Source: Clostridiaceae bacterium
GTDB lineage: Bacteria > Bacillota > Clostridia > Oscillospirales > Acutalibacteraceae
Reading direction: 5' to 3'
Assembly (NCBI GenBank): GCA_016293225.1
Contig: JAEDEQ010000015.1
Coordinates: 1 to 31,387 of the forward strand
Length of the DNA stretch: 31,387 nucleotides
Positions 1-8,087 of the stretch are shown in pieces (position 1 is the stretch's first letter; each line of letters begins with the position of its first letter). The position numbers and the translations under genes were made by a program. Below the pieces are notes generated by a model. It worked only from the letters and a program-made list of their open reading frames with translations, had not been told where the DNA came from and did not search any database.

Positions 1-36
1 GTGTCCACATCCAACTCTCAGGTTGGTTATGAACAC
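1..36 (-). other. Hairpin-forming sequence downstream of tRNA-Pro
   Basis: Arms at 1-7 and 30-36 pair (seven pairs, one G-U), and inner arms 11-15 and 22-26 pair fully, with a six-base loop. On the minus strand this lies just 3' of the tRNA, so it may be the tRNA terminator or processing structure. The window ends before any T-run could be seen, so the terminator reading is unproven. Confidence 0.35.
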
Positions 37-42
37 TCGATA

Positions 43-119
43 TGGTCCGAGTGACAGGACTTGAACCTGCGGCCTCTTGACCCCCAGTCAAGCGCGCTAC
101 CAAGCTGCGCTACACCCGG
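43..119 (-). tRNA. tRNA-Pro (anticodon GGG)
   Basis: The minus strand folds into a complete 77-nt cloverleaf. The acceptor stem CCGGGTG pairs with CACTCGG (one G-U), followed by discriminator A and an encoded CCA at 43-45. The D stem is GCGC/GCGC, the anticodon stem CTTGA/TCAAG carries the loop CTGGGGG (anticodon GGG), the variable loop has five bases, and the T arm has a TTCAAGT loop. GGG reads proline codons CCC and CCU. A consensus promoter lies about 20 bases upstream. No other tRNA is seen in the window. Confidence 0.96.
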
Positions 120-141
120 ATATGTTTCAAACCACTTGAAT

Positions 142-170
142 ATTATAATGACTGCACACTGAAATGTCAA
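142..170 (-). promoter_or_regulatory. Sigma-A promoter of tRNA-Pro
   Basis: On the minus strand a perfect TTGACA (165-170) and a perfect TATAAT (142-147) are separated by 17 bases. The predicted start of transcription is near 135, about 16 bases before the mature tRNA 5' end. Exact consensus at both boxes fits a strongly expressed stable-RNA gene. Confidence 0.85.
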
Positions 171-277
171 GTGTTTTGGGAACTTTTTTCAAAAAGATTG
201 ATTAATGAATGCAACAATTTGAATGTTCCGAAGTCATAGCTGTATTAAGCGTGATAACGAGAGCTGCAGCAGAACAA

Positions 278-317
278 AAAGCTTGCGGCTGAAATCTACA
301 AAGCTCAGCCGCAAGTC
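278..317 (-). terminator. Rho-independent terminator after uvrA
   Basis: Inverted arms 282-292 and 305-315 (11 bp, CTTGCGGCTGA / TCAGCCGCAAG) are followed on the minus strand by a short T-rich run. It lies directly past the uvrA stop codon. The rest of 171-321 holds no gene that I can support. Confidence 0.8.
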
Positions 318-321
318 TGAA

Positions 322-3150
322 TCAAAGCATTTTTTTAAGATACTGACCGGTATAGGAGGTCTTCACTTCGGCAATCTGCTCCGGCGTACCCGCGGCAACT
401 ATAGTGCCTCCGCCGTCCCCTCCCTCGGGGCCGAGATCAATGATATAATCCGCAGTCTTGATAACATCAAGGTTGTGTTCAATAACAACGACCGAGTTAC
501 CCGCGTCAACAAGAGCATGAAGCACCTCAACAAGACGGTGAACATCTGCGGTGTGGAGGCCTGTTGTGGGTTCGTCAAGAACATATACCGTTTTTCCCGT
601 TGCGCGCTTTGAAAGCTCTGTTGAAAGCTTTACGCGCTGCGCTTCACCGCCGGAAAGGGTGGTTGCCGGCTGACCTATCTTGATATATCCCAGCCCGACG
701 TCGTAAAGAGTTTTCAGCTTATTGTAAACCCTCGGAATGTTTTCAAAAAAGTTCATTCCCTCAACAACCGTCATTTCAAGAACGTCATAAATTGACTTCC
801 CCTTATATTTTACGGCAAGCGTTTCGCTGTTGTATCTCCTGCCCTTGCAGACATCGCACGGAACAAAAATATCGGCAAGAAAATGCATTTCTATCTTGAC
901 TATTCCGTCGCCGCTGCAGGCTTCGCAGCGTCCGCCTTTAACATTGAACGAAAAGCGACTTGCAGTGTATCCCTTCATTTTTGCGTCGACCGTGTTTGCA
1001 AATAGCTCGCGGATGTCGTTGAACACGCCCGTATAGGTTGCAGGATTGGAGCGCGGCGTTCTGCCTATCGGAGACTGATCAATGTTTATTATTTTGTCAA
1101 GGTTTTCGGTACCCTCTATCCGGTCAAATTTCCCGGGAAATTTGCGCGCATTGTTAAGCTCGGACACAAGATGCTTATACAGAATCTCGTTGACAAGCGA
1201 TGATTTTCCCGAGCCGGAAACTCCGGTAACACAGACAAATTCACCGAGAGGTATTGTTACGTCAATACCCTTGAGGTTGTTTTCGCTTGCATTGAAAATT
1301 TTGAGAAATTTTCCGTTTCCGCTTCTTCTTGTTTCGGGAACGGGAATCTTTTTTTTACCGCAGATATACTGCCCTGTTATCGAGCTTTCGCAGTTGATAA
1401 TGTCTTGGACGCTGCCGCTGCATACAATTTCTCCGCCGTTAATTCCCGCCGCAGGCCCGAAATCTACAACGTGATCCGCCGACCGGATTGTGTCTTCGTC
1501 ATGCTCAACAACAATAAGCGTGTTTCCGAGGTCGCGCAGATGCTTTAGCGTATTTATGAGCTTTTCGTTGTCTCTTTGGTGCAGACCGATGCTCGGCTCG
1601 TCAAGAATATACAAAACACCCATAAGCGATGTTCCGAGCTGGGTAGCAAGGCGGATACGCTGACTTTCACCGCCGGAAAGTGTGCCGGCGGAGCGCGCAA
1701 GGGTAAGATAGCCGAGTCCGACGCTTGAAAGAAAGCGCAGACGGTCGGATATTTCTTTGAGAATGATTCTTCCTATCATCAAATCGCGGTCGGAAAGTGT
1801 TTCGTTAAGCGAATCAATGAAGGCAAGCGAATTTTCAATTGAGAGATTTGAAACCTCATCAATGTTCTTTCCCCCAACAGTTACGCTGAGCGCCTCCTTG
1901 CAGAGCCTTGCTCCGCCGCAGTCCGGACATTTTTCGCTCGTCATAAGCTGCTCGATCTCGGCGCGAGAAGCTTCGCTGCCTGATTCGTTGTATCTGCGCT
2001 GGAGGTTGTTTATAATGCCCTCAAAATCGGTGTAGTATATGCCTCCGCCGAAAGACGTGGGACGTTCCATTTTCATTTTTTCGCCTTTTGTTCCGTACAA
2101 AATCGCGTCAACGGCGCTTTTACTCATATCCTTGATAGGAGTATCAAGCGTAAAGCCGTATTTTTTTCCAAGCGCCGTATAATACATTCCGGCGATGGAG
2201 CCCTCTGAGACGGAGTTCCAGCCGTGCGCCCGGATTCCGCCCTTTCTGATTGAAAGCGAAGGATCGGGAATAACGCTTTTTTCGGAAATCTTCATGAACA
2301 CTCCGAGACCGGAACACTTTTTGCACGCGCCGAAAGGATTATTGAACGAAAACATTCTCGGTGTAAGCTCGTCAAAGCTGATTCCGTGCTCGGGACAGGC
2401 GTAATTGAGTGAATACAGCTGCTCGTCAACGCCGACCCTTTCAACAAGGAGAAGTCCTCCGGAAAGCTTTGTTGCCGTTTCAACGGAATCGGTAAGCCTT
2501 GAACGAATGGAGCTTTTCATAACAAGGCGGTCAACAACAACTTCAATACTGTGCTTCTTGTTTTTTTCAAGCTTTATATTTTCCGAAAGGTCATATATTA
2601 TTCCGTCAATACGAACACGGACAAAGCCGCTTTTCCTTACCTGCTCAAGTTCTTTTAAAAATTCCCCCTTTTTTCCGCGGGCTATCGGGGAAAGAAGCTG
2701 AAATTTTGTACCCTCGTCATAGGTCATTATCTTATCGACTATCATATCAACCGTTTGGGGCTTGATTTCGCGGCCGCAGACGGTACAGTGCGGAACGCCT
2801 ATCCTTGCATAAAGCAACCTGAGGTAATCGTAAACCTCGGTGATGGTTCCGACTGTTGAACGCGGATTCTTTGACGTTGTTTTTTGGTCAATGGAAATTG
2901 CCGGTGAAAGTCCGTCAATAAGGTCAACATCCGGCTTTTCCATCTGGCCGAGGAACTGCCTTGCGTAAGACGAAAGCGATTCCACATATCTGCGCTGACC
3001 CTCAGCGTAGATAGTATCAAAAGCAAGCGACGACTTGCCCGAGCCGGAAAGTCCGGTAAAAACGATCATTTTATCGCGAGGAAGAACAAGGTCAATGTTC
3101 TTTAAATTATGCTCGCGCGCGCCTTTGATATATATGTTTTTTTCTGGCAC
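322..3150 (-). CDS. uvrA: UvrA, excinuclease ABC subunit A
   Basis: DNA-damage sensor ATPase of nucleotide excision repair; it forms a complex with UvrB and loads it at lesions in the nucleoid. The 942-residue protein has the usual UvrA length. It carries two ABC ATPase modules: Walker A GLSGSGKSS at about 33-41 and GVSGSGKSS near 640, with signatures LSGGESQR near 488 and LSGGEAQR near 830. Zinc-binding cysteine pairs occur near 252/277 (CPEHG, CKKC) and near 740/765 (CEAC, CDVC), the latter being the DNA-binding zinc finger. The start is GTG at 3148-3150, with a GAGGT ribosome-binding site overlapping the end of uvrB. The gap to uvrB is 11 bases, so the two are co-transcribed. No missing motif was seen. 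Confidence 0.98.
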   Translation of the reverse strand: MPEKNIYIKGAREHNLKNIDLVLPRDKMIVFTGLSGSGKSSLAFDTIYAEGQRRYVESLSSYARQFLGQMEKPDVDLIDGLSPAISIDQKTTSKNPRSTVGTITEVYDYLRLLYARIGVPHCTVCGREIKPQTVDMIVDKIMTYDEGTKFQLLSPIARGKKGEFLKELEQVRKSGFVRVRIDGIIYDLSENIKLEKNKKHSIEVVVDRLVMKSSIRSRLTDSVETATKLSGGLLLVERVGVDEQLYSLNYACPEHGISFDELTPRMFSFNNPFGACKKCSGLGVFMKISEKSVIPDPSLSIRKGGIRAHGWNSVSEGSIAGMYYTALGKKYGFTLDTPIKDMSKSAVDAILYGTKGEKMKMERPTSFGGGIYYTDFEGIINNLQRRYNESGSEASRAEIEQLMTSEKCPDCGGARLCKEALSVTVGGKNIDEVSNLSIENSLAFIDSLNETLSDRDLMIGRIILKEISDRLRFLSSVGLGYLTLARSAGTLSGGESQRIRLATQLGTSLMGVLYILDEPSIGLHQRDNEKLINTLKHLRDLGNTLIVVEHDEDTIRSADHVVDFGPAAGINGGEIVCSGSVQDIINCESSITGQYICGKKKIPVPETRRSGNGKFLKIFNASENNLKGIDVTIPLGEFVCVTGVSGSGKSSLVNEILYKHLVSELNNARKFPGKFDRIEGTENLDKIINIDQSPIGRTPRSNPATYTGVFNDIRELFANTVDAKMKGYTASRFSFNVKGGRCEACSGDGIVKIEMHFLADIFVPCDVCKGRRYNSETLAVKYKGKSIYDVLEMTVVEGMNFFENIPRVYNKLKTLYDVGLGYIKIGQPATTLSGGEAQRVKLSTELSKRATGKTVYVLDEPTTGLHTADVHRLVEVLHALVDAGNSVVVIEHNLDVIKTADYIIDLGPEGGDGGGTIVAAGTPEQIAEVKTSYTGQYLKKML

Positions 3151-3161
3151 TTTGTGTTACC

Positions 3162-5123
3162 TCACTTCAATGATTTGAGTTTTTCAATTTTATCACGCAG
3201 ATACGCAGCGTGTTCAAATTCAAGTATTTTTGCGGCGGCACGCATCTCTGCGGTGAGCGCTTTTATTGTCTGCTCGCGTTCAAGCCGCGACATCCGCCTG
3301 AAGTTCTTTTCAATATCTGTTCGCTTGGAGGATATTTCAAGAACATCATGAACGTCTTTGACTATTGTTTTCGGAACTATACCGTGCGCTTTGTTGTATT
3401 CGCTCTGAATTTTTCTTCTGCGCTCGGTCTCGGTTATGGCGCGCTCCATTGACGGAGTGACCGAATCGGCATACATGATAACTTCGCCGTTGGCATTACG
3501 CGCAGCGCGTCCGATAGTCTGAACGAGTGATGTTTCCGAGCGCAGAAAGCCCTCTTTATCCGCGTCAAGAATTGCAACAAGCGAAACTTCCGGTATATCG
3601 AGACCCTCTCTGAGCAGGTTGATACCGACAAGAACATCGGTTTCACCGAGTCTCAGATCGCGGATTATCTCCATACGTTCAATTGTGTCGATATCGTAGT
3701 GCATATACCTGACCTTTATATCAAGATTTGAAAGATAATCGGTCAGCGATTCCGCCATTTTTTTGGTGAGAGTTGTAATCAGCACACGCTCCTTGCGTGC
3801 GGTGCGCTCCATAATTTCCGAAACAAGGTCATCAATCTGACCGTCGGTAGGTCTGACGGAAATGAGCGGATCAAGCAGTCCCGTTGGTCTTATGACCTGC
3901 TCAACAATCTGTGCGCTCTTTTCGCGCTCAAACTCTCCGGGTGTGGCGCTTACAAATATTTTCTGACCGACAATGTCATAAAATTCATCAAAACGAAGCG
4001 GTCTGTTGTCATATGCCGACGGAAGACGAAAGCCAAAGTTAATCAGGCTTTCCTTTCTGGCTCTGTCGCCTGCATACATTGCTCTGACCTGAGGCAGTGT
4101 AACGTGGGATTCATCAACAAACAAAAGGAAGTCGTCGGGGAAATAATGCAGCAGCGTGAACGGGCTTGAACCTGCCGGTCTTCCGGACATGATGCGCGAA
4201 TAGTTTTCAATTCCTTTGCAAAAGCCCGTTTCGCGCAGCATCTCAAGGTCATAGCTTGTCCGCTGACGGATACGCTCGGCCTCAAGCAGCTTGCCCTCAC
4301 GGGTAAATTTTTCGGCGCATTCTTCCATTTCTGCGTGTATCTCGGAAATTGCCTTTTCCATTTTGTCGCGGCTGACAACATAGTGCGAAGCCGGGTATAT
4401 TGCAACATGGGAAAGCGTTGACTTTATCTCCCCTGTCAGAGGATTAATCTCACAAAGTCGGTCAATCTCATCTCCGAAGAATTCTACCCTTATCGCCGTA
4501 TCGTTTGAGTAAACGGGGTAAATTTCAACAACATCTCCGCGCACGCGGAATTTGTTGCGGATAAAATTAACGTCATTTCTTTCGTATTGTATGTCCGTGA
4601 GCTTTGCAATAAGCTCATCTCGGCTTTTTTCCATACCGGGGCGCAGAGAAACAACCATGCTGCGGTAATCAATCGGGTCTCCGAGAGTGTATATACACGA
4701 AACGCTTGCAACTATTATTACGTCCCGTCTTTCGGAAAGCGCCGAGGTTGCGGAGTGGCGAAGCTTATCAATCTCGTCATTGACAGCCGAGTCTTTTTCA
4801 ATATATGTGTCTGTTGTCGGAATATAAGCCTCGGGCTGATAGTAGTCGTAATATGAAACAAAGTATTCAACCGCGTTTTCCGGGAAAAACTCCTTGAATT
4901 CCGAGCAAAGCTGAGCGGCAAGCGTTTTGTTGTGGGCAAGCACAAGGGTCGGACGGTTGAGCTTTGCAATGATATTTGCCATTGTAAAGGTTTTTCCGGA
5001 GCCGGTAACACCCATGAGCGTCTGCTCCTTATCGCCGTTTTTAACACCCTGAACAAGGCGTTCTATTGCCTGCGGCTGATCGCCGGTCGGCTGATATTTT
5101 GAAACGAGTTTAAACTGATCCAC
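3162..5123 (-). CDS. uvrB: UvrB, excinuclease ABC subunit B
   Basis: Damage-verifying helicase-like subunit of nucleotide excision repair, partner of UvrA and UvrC. It has Walker A GVTGSGKT (38-45), the DNA-strand-separating beta-hairpin YYDYYQPEAYIP (about 91-102), helicase motifs including DESH and TATPG-like SATPGEFE, the GRAARN motif, and a C-terminal UVR/coiled domain (about 612-650) that contacts UvrC. The open frame extends to TTG at 5141 and ATG at 5132. I chose GTG at 5121-5123 because GGTGGTG lies nine bases upstream and the product then begins MDQFKLVSKYQPTGDQP, the usual family start; the ATG has almost no spacing to that site. First gene of the uvrB-uvrA operon, with a candidate SOS box upstream. 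653 residues, normal length. Confidence 0.97.
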   Translation of the reverse strand: MDQFKLVSKYQPTGDQPQAIERLVQGVKNGDKEQTLMGVTGSGKTFTMANIIAKLNRPTLVLAHNKTLAAQLCSEFKEFFPENAVEYFVSYYDYYQPEAYIPTTDTYIEKDSAVNDEIDKLRHSATSALSERRDVIIVASVSCIYTLGDPIDYRSMVVSLRPGMEKSRDELIAKLTDIQYERNDVNFIRNKFRVRGDVVEIYPVYSNDTAIRVEFFGDEIDRLCEINPLTGEIKSTLSHVAIYPASHYVVSRDKMEKAISEIHAEMEECAEKFTREGKLLEAERIRQRTSYDLEMLRETGFCKGIENYSRIMSGRPAGSSPFTLLHYFPDDFLLFVDESHVTLPQVRAMYAGDRARKESLINFGFRLPSAYDNRPLRFDEFYDIVGQKIFVSATPGEFEREKSAQIVEQVIRPTGLLDPLISVRPTDGQIDDLVSEIMERTARKERVLITTLTKKMAESLTDYLSNLDIKVRYMHYDIDTIERMEIIRDLRLGETDVLVGINLLREGLDIPEVSLVAILDADKEGFLRSETSLVQTIGRAARNANGEVIMYADSVTPSMERAITETERRRKIQSEYNKAHGIVPKTIVKDVHDVLEISSKRTDIEKNFRRMSRLEREQTIKALTAEMRAAAKILEFEHAAYLRDKIEKLKSLK

Positions 5124-5143
5124 AGCATACATCACCACCAAGT

Positions 5144-5155
5144 AAACAAATGTTC
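5144..5155 (-). promoter_or_regulatory. Candidate LexA/DinR (SOS) box upstream of uvrB
   Basis: The minus strand reads GAACATTTGTTT. Set against the Firmicute SOS-box consensus CGAACRNRYGTTYC (window widened by one base each side), 11 of 14 positions match, including both GAAC and GTT half-sites. It lies between a TAAAAT -10-like element (5160-5165) and the uvrB start, where a repressor would block transcription. uvrBA is a known SOS target in Bacillus-type bacteria. Confidence 0.6.
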
Positions 5156-5159
5156 TTTT

Positions 5160-5188
5160 ATTTTACCACAAACAAACGCAAAAATAAA
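5160..5188 (-). promoter_or_regulatory. Possible uvrB promoter
   Basis: A -10-like TAAAAT sits at 5160-5165, with a poor -35 match TTTATT at 5183-5188, spacer 17. The -35 is weak, so only the -10 position is reasonably supported. It overlaps the right side of the preceding terminator region. Confidence 0.35.
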
Positions 5189-5217
5189 GAGCTGCGCAAG
5201 GTTTTTTTGCACAGCTT
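5180..5217 (-). terminator. Terminator between polyferredoxin gene and uvrB
   Basis: Arms 5190-5198 (AGCTGCGCA) and 5209-5217 (TGCACAGCT) pair with one G-U. A T-rich run follows on the minus strand (5189 downward), and a T-run also follows on the plus strand, so it could work in both directions. It separates the polyferredoxin unit from uvrBA. Confidence 0.75.
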
Positions 5218-5235
5218 TTTTATTTAATTACTTTA

Positions 5236-6135
5236 TTAATTCCGGTGTTTACAGGAATTGTCCTTTTCCTTGCTGACCTTTTCAAGCGAGAATAAAGCTT
5301 CAAGCTTTATCGCGCTTTCCGGACAAAAAGAACCGCATTTTCCGCAGCGTATACATTCCGCGCTGTTGGGATCTTTCAAAACTTCAACCTGCATCGGGCA
5401 AACGCGCTCGCACCTATGACAAGCAGTGCATTTGCTTTTGTCAATCTTTGTCCGGAAAAAGCTGAAACGGTTGAACAGGCCGTAAACAGCGCCGAGAGGA
5501 CAGAGATACTTGCAGAACGGCCGCTCGATGAACATACAAAGCAAGAGAACAGCAATGAGAACGAAAACCTTCCAAGTGAACAATCCGCCGACAGCCGAAC
5601 GAAGGCTTTCGTTAGCGGCAAGAAGCGGAAAACCTCCCTCAAGCGTACCTGCCGGGCAGATCCACTTGCAGAAATACGGTGAGGAGGTGCCGTATTTATC
5701 GCTCAGAAGAAGCGGAAGACCTAAGACAAACACAACAAGGATAACATACTTTAAATATCTGAATATACGGTCAGGCTTTTTGTTTACCTTAACCTTTTTG
5801 AGCGGAATTTTGAATATCAGCTCCTGCAAAAAGCCGAACGGACAGAGAAAGCCGCAAACAACCCGGCCGAGAATAATTCCGAACAGCATGATAAAGCCGA
5901 GAACATAGAACGAAAAGTTATATTTCCTGTCCGATATTACGCTTTGAAGGCTGCCGATGGGACATGAGCCGAGCGCACCCGGGCAGGAATAACAGTTGAG
6001 CACGGGAACACAAAAGAGCTTTGTTTTTCCCGTAAAAATTTTGCCCTTTGCAAAGCCCGCGGCATAGCCGTTAAAGAGCACGGCGGCGGCAGTCTGAACT
6101 GCCGGCCGTATTTTCTGAAGTATACTCTTTTTCAT
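5236..6135 (-). CDS. Membrane-bound 4Fe-4S polyferredoxin (NapH/CcoG-like)
   Basis: Integral membrane iron-sulfur protein, probably an electron carrier of a membrane redox module; partner and substrate unknown. From the N-terminus: hydrophobic segments, an unusual Cys motif CYSCPGALGSCPIG (about 48-61), then repeated CxxxCP motifs inside or beside membrane helices (CGFLCPFG, CKWICPAG, CKYLCPLG), and finally two 4Fe-4S ferredoxin clusters (CTACHRCERVCP and CIRCGKCGSFCP, about 236-272). This layout is shared by NapH/NosR/CcoG-type proteins but does not fix one of them. The frame opens at 6153; I chose ATG at 6133-6135 because it overlaps the upstream stop as TAATG, and no good ribosome-binding site is present, which suggests translational coupling to the small CXXC gene. 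299 residues. Confidence 0.85.
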   Translation of the reverse strand: MKKSILQKIRPAVQTAAAVLFNGYAAGFAKGKIFTGKTKLFCVPVLNCYSCPGALGSCPIGSLQSVISDRKYNFSFYVLGFIMLFGIILGRVVCGFLCPFGFLQELIFKIPLKKVKVNKKPDRIFRYLKYVILVVFVLGLPLLLSDKYGTSSPYFCKWICPAGTLEGGFPLLAANESLRSAVGGLFTWKVFVLIAVLLLCMFIERPFCKYLCPLGAVYGLFNRFSFFRTKIDKSKCTACHRCERVCPMQVEVLKDPNSAECIRCGKCGSFCPESAIKLEALFSLEKVSKEKDNSCKHRN

Positions 6136-6296
6136 TATCCGATACCGATACACTCAAGACAGATTCTGACAGCCTTTTGCAGCACTACGGCCGGTTCGCC
6201 GCGAAAAATGCCGAAAAGAAGCATTGAAACGGCGGCGGAAAGTATTATTGCGCGAACAGCCGCAAGACGCTTTGAAGTAAGCTTAATCTGTTTCAT
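6135..6296 (-). CDS. CD1871A-family CXXC-motif mini-protein
   Basis: A 53-residue protein with a basic N-terminus (MKQIKLTSKR), one membrane segment (about 12-29), and a C-terminal tail ending RICLECIGIG. This combination matches the small CD1871A family of clostridial CXXC proteins, which I know as neighbours of redox membrane proteins; their function is not established. The frame continues upstream to 6359, but ATG at 6294-6296 is chosen because GAGG sits eight bases before it and a consensus promoter lies in the longer reading. It overlaps the polyferredoxin gene by one base (TAATG), so the two products are probably made together, perhaps as subunits or as maturation factor and client (inferred). 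Confidence 0.75.
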   Translation of the reverse strand: MKQIKLTSKRLAAVRAIILSAAVSMLLFGIFRGEPAVVLQKAVRICLECIGIG

Positions 6297-6330
6297 AGGT
6301 ATATCCTCTTTCATACTGAATGATAAAATA

Positions 6331-6359
6331 ATTTTACATTCAGCCTGCCCGATTGTCAA
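6331..6359 (-). promoter_or_regulatory. Sigma-A promoter of the CXXC/polyferredoxin unit
   Basis: TTGACA (6354-6359, minus strand) and TAAAAT (6331-6336) with a 17-base spacer. It drives the mini-protein and, by overlap, the polyferredoxin. Its location inside the longer upstream reading supports the shorter start at 6296. Confidence 0.75.
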
Positions 6360-6391
6360 GGAGTGTAAAATTGGGTTTGAGTCAAAGAGGT

Positions 6392-7960
6392 TTACTCTTC
6401 AACAAAGTTTTTCGCCTTATCGAATTCTGCGGTAATCTCGTCTGACGGCTTTGCGGTGCAAAGCGAAACAACAACAATAACGATGCACGAAATTACAAAA
6501 GCGGGAAGAAGCTCGTAAATTGCAAAAACTCCGCCGAGAGGTTTGAGCAAAAGCTTCCAGACAAAAACCATAACGCCGCCGGAAATCATACCTGCAATAG
6601 CACCGGGACGGTTAACGCGCTTCCAGAAGAGCGAGAAGAGCATAATAGGTCCGAAGGTTGCGCCGAAGCCTGACCAGGCGAATGAAACTATTTCAAAAAT
6701 AATGCTGTTTTCGTTCCACGCAATGGCTATACCGATTATTGAAATAATAAGAATCATTGCTCTTGAAACGCGCATAACCTGCTTGTCGCTTGCGTCCTTT
6801 TTAATAATTCCCTCAAAAAGATTCTTTGAAACGGCGGAAGCGGCAATCAGAAGATACGAGTCGGACGAGCTGATTGTTGCTGCAAGGATACCTGCCATTA
6901 CAACACCGGCAAGAAGCGGATGGAACAAAAGCTGCGCAAGGTGAGCAAAAACATTCTCCGCTCCGCTCTGCGTTGCAAGAGCAGCGTCTGTCGGGAGGAT
7001 GAATCTGCCGAGAACGCCGATGAAAACAGCGGCGGAAAGCGAGATTACGACCCAGACCGTTGCAATGCGGCGCGACATTTTGAGTTCTGACCTCTTGCGG
7101 ATTGCCATAAAGCGCAGAAGTACCTGCGGCATTCCGAAGTATCCGAGGCCCCATGAAAGGGTTGAAAGAATAGTAAGGAAGCCATACTTTCCTGCCTCAC
7201 CGAACTGCGCCACGCCATTGACGGACTGCTGAACCGAGTTGGAATCAAGCACCGGGGTTGCAACTGATGTAAGCGAAAAATAGCCCGGGATTGCCTTGGC
7301 GTTTTCAATAACAGCCTGAAAACCGCCTGCGTGAACAACGCCGCAAATCAGTACGCCGACAAGGGCAATTATCATTACTACCGACTGCATGAAATCTGAT
7401 GCGCTTTCCGCAAGGAAGCCGCCGAGAATCGTATAAATAAGAACGAATGCAGCTCCGGCGATCATCATCGAATGATACGAAAAACCGAAAAGACCGGAAA
7501 AGAGCTTTCCGCAGGTTACAAAGCAGCTTGCTGCGTAAACGGTGAAAAAGATGAGAATGAACATTGCCGAAACACCGAGAATAACCTTTTTCTTTTCATG
7601 GAAACGGTTGCTCAAAAAGTCCGGAATTGTTATCGAGTCACCGGACACGGCTGAATATGCGCGCAGGCGCTTTGAAACAAGCAGCCAGTTGACATATGTA
7701 CCGACGGCAAGACCGATTGCCGTCCACGCCGCGTCGGCAATTCCGCACCAATAGGCAACGCCGGGAAGACCCATGAGCAGCCAGCCGCTCATATCAGAGG
7801 CTTCTGCGCTCATTGCGGCAACCCACGGGCCGAGCGAACGACCGCCGAGGAAATAGTTTTCCGAGTTGGCTTGTGATTTTTTGGCAAAGAATACGCCGAT
7901 AAAGATAACAATCAGCATATATCCCACCATTGCGATTAAGAGTTGAACTTTGTCTCCCAT
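6392..7960 (-). CDS. putP: Sodium/proline symporter (PutP, SSF family)
   Basis: Polytopic inner-membrane Na+/solute symporter of the SSF family, most like PutP, which imports proline. The 522-residue length and about 13 hydrophobic segments fit. The conserved PutP stretch SAEASDMSGWLLMGLPG lies at 51-67, including the ASDMSG sodium/substrate-site motif, and the NYFLGGRSLGPW signature is at 35-46. ATG at 7958-7960 follows GGAGAGAAAGGAAG. It is a single-gene unit with its own promoter (8002-8030); no convincing terminator was seen in the 32 bases after its stop. Proline is the likely substrate from family likeness; other SSF substrates cannot be excluded. Confidence 0.9.
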   Translation of the reverse strand: MGDKVQLLIAMVGYMLIVIFIGVFFAKKSQANSENYFLGGRSLGPWVAAMSAEASDMSGWLLMGLPGVAYWCGIADAAWTAIGLAVGTYVNWLLVSKRLRAYSAVSGDSITIPDFLSNRFHEKKKVILGVSAMFILIFFTVYAASCFVTCGKLFSGLFGFSYHSMMIAGAAFVLIYTILGGFLAESASDFMQSVVMIIALVGVLICGVVHAGGFQAVIENAKAIPGYFSLTSVATPVLDSNSVQQSVNGVAQFGEAGKYGFLTILSTLSWGLGYFGMPQVLLRFMAIRKRSELKMSRRIATVWVVISLSAAVFIGVLGRFILPTDAALATQSGAENVFAHLAQLLFHPLLAGVVMAGILAATISSSDSYLLIAASAVSKNLFEGIIKKDASDKQVMRVSRAMILIISIIGIAIAWNENSIIFEIVSFAWSGFGATFGPIMLFSLFWKRVNRPGAIAGMISGGVMVFVWKLLLKPLGGVFAIYELLPAFVISCIVIVVVSLCTAKPSDEITAEFDKAKNFVEE

Positions 7961-8001
7961 AATTCTAAAGACTTCCTTTCTCTCCTAAAAATAACCATTA
8001 T

Positions 8002-8030
8002 ATTGTAATATATTATCTAATAGATTGCAA
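8002..8030 (-). promoter_or_regulatory. Promoter of putP
   Basis: Minus-strand TTGCAA (8025-8030) and TACAAT (8002-8007), spacer 17, in a very A+T-rich stretch between the LRR-gene terminator and the putP ribosome-binding site. Confidence 0.6.
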
Positions 8031-8041
8031 TAGTTTTCGAC

Positions 8042-8071
8042 AAAAAAGGCGTGCAGAGCAAGCCGCACGCC
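8042..8071 (-). terminator. Terminator after the LRR-protein gene
   Basis: Arms 8048-8054 and 8065-8071 (GGCGTGC/GCACGCC) form a seven-base-pair GC-rich stem, followed on the minus strand by six Ts (8047-8042). It lies 17 bases past the stop codon. Confidence 0.85.
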
Positions 8072-8087
8072 GTAAAAATGTTATAGA

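Noticed and set aside
171..277. Small gene or riboswitch between tRNA-Pro and the uvrA terminator
   Set aside because: The plus-strand frame there runs into uvrA antisense, and no conserved RNA fold was recognised.
7961..8041. Riboswitch upstream of putP
   Set aside because: The stretch is short, A+T-rich and accounted for by a promoter and ribosome-binding site; no stable fold seen.
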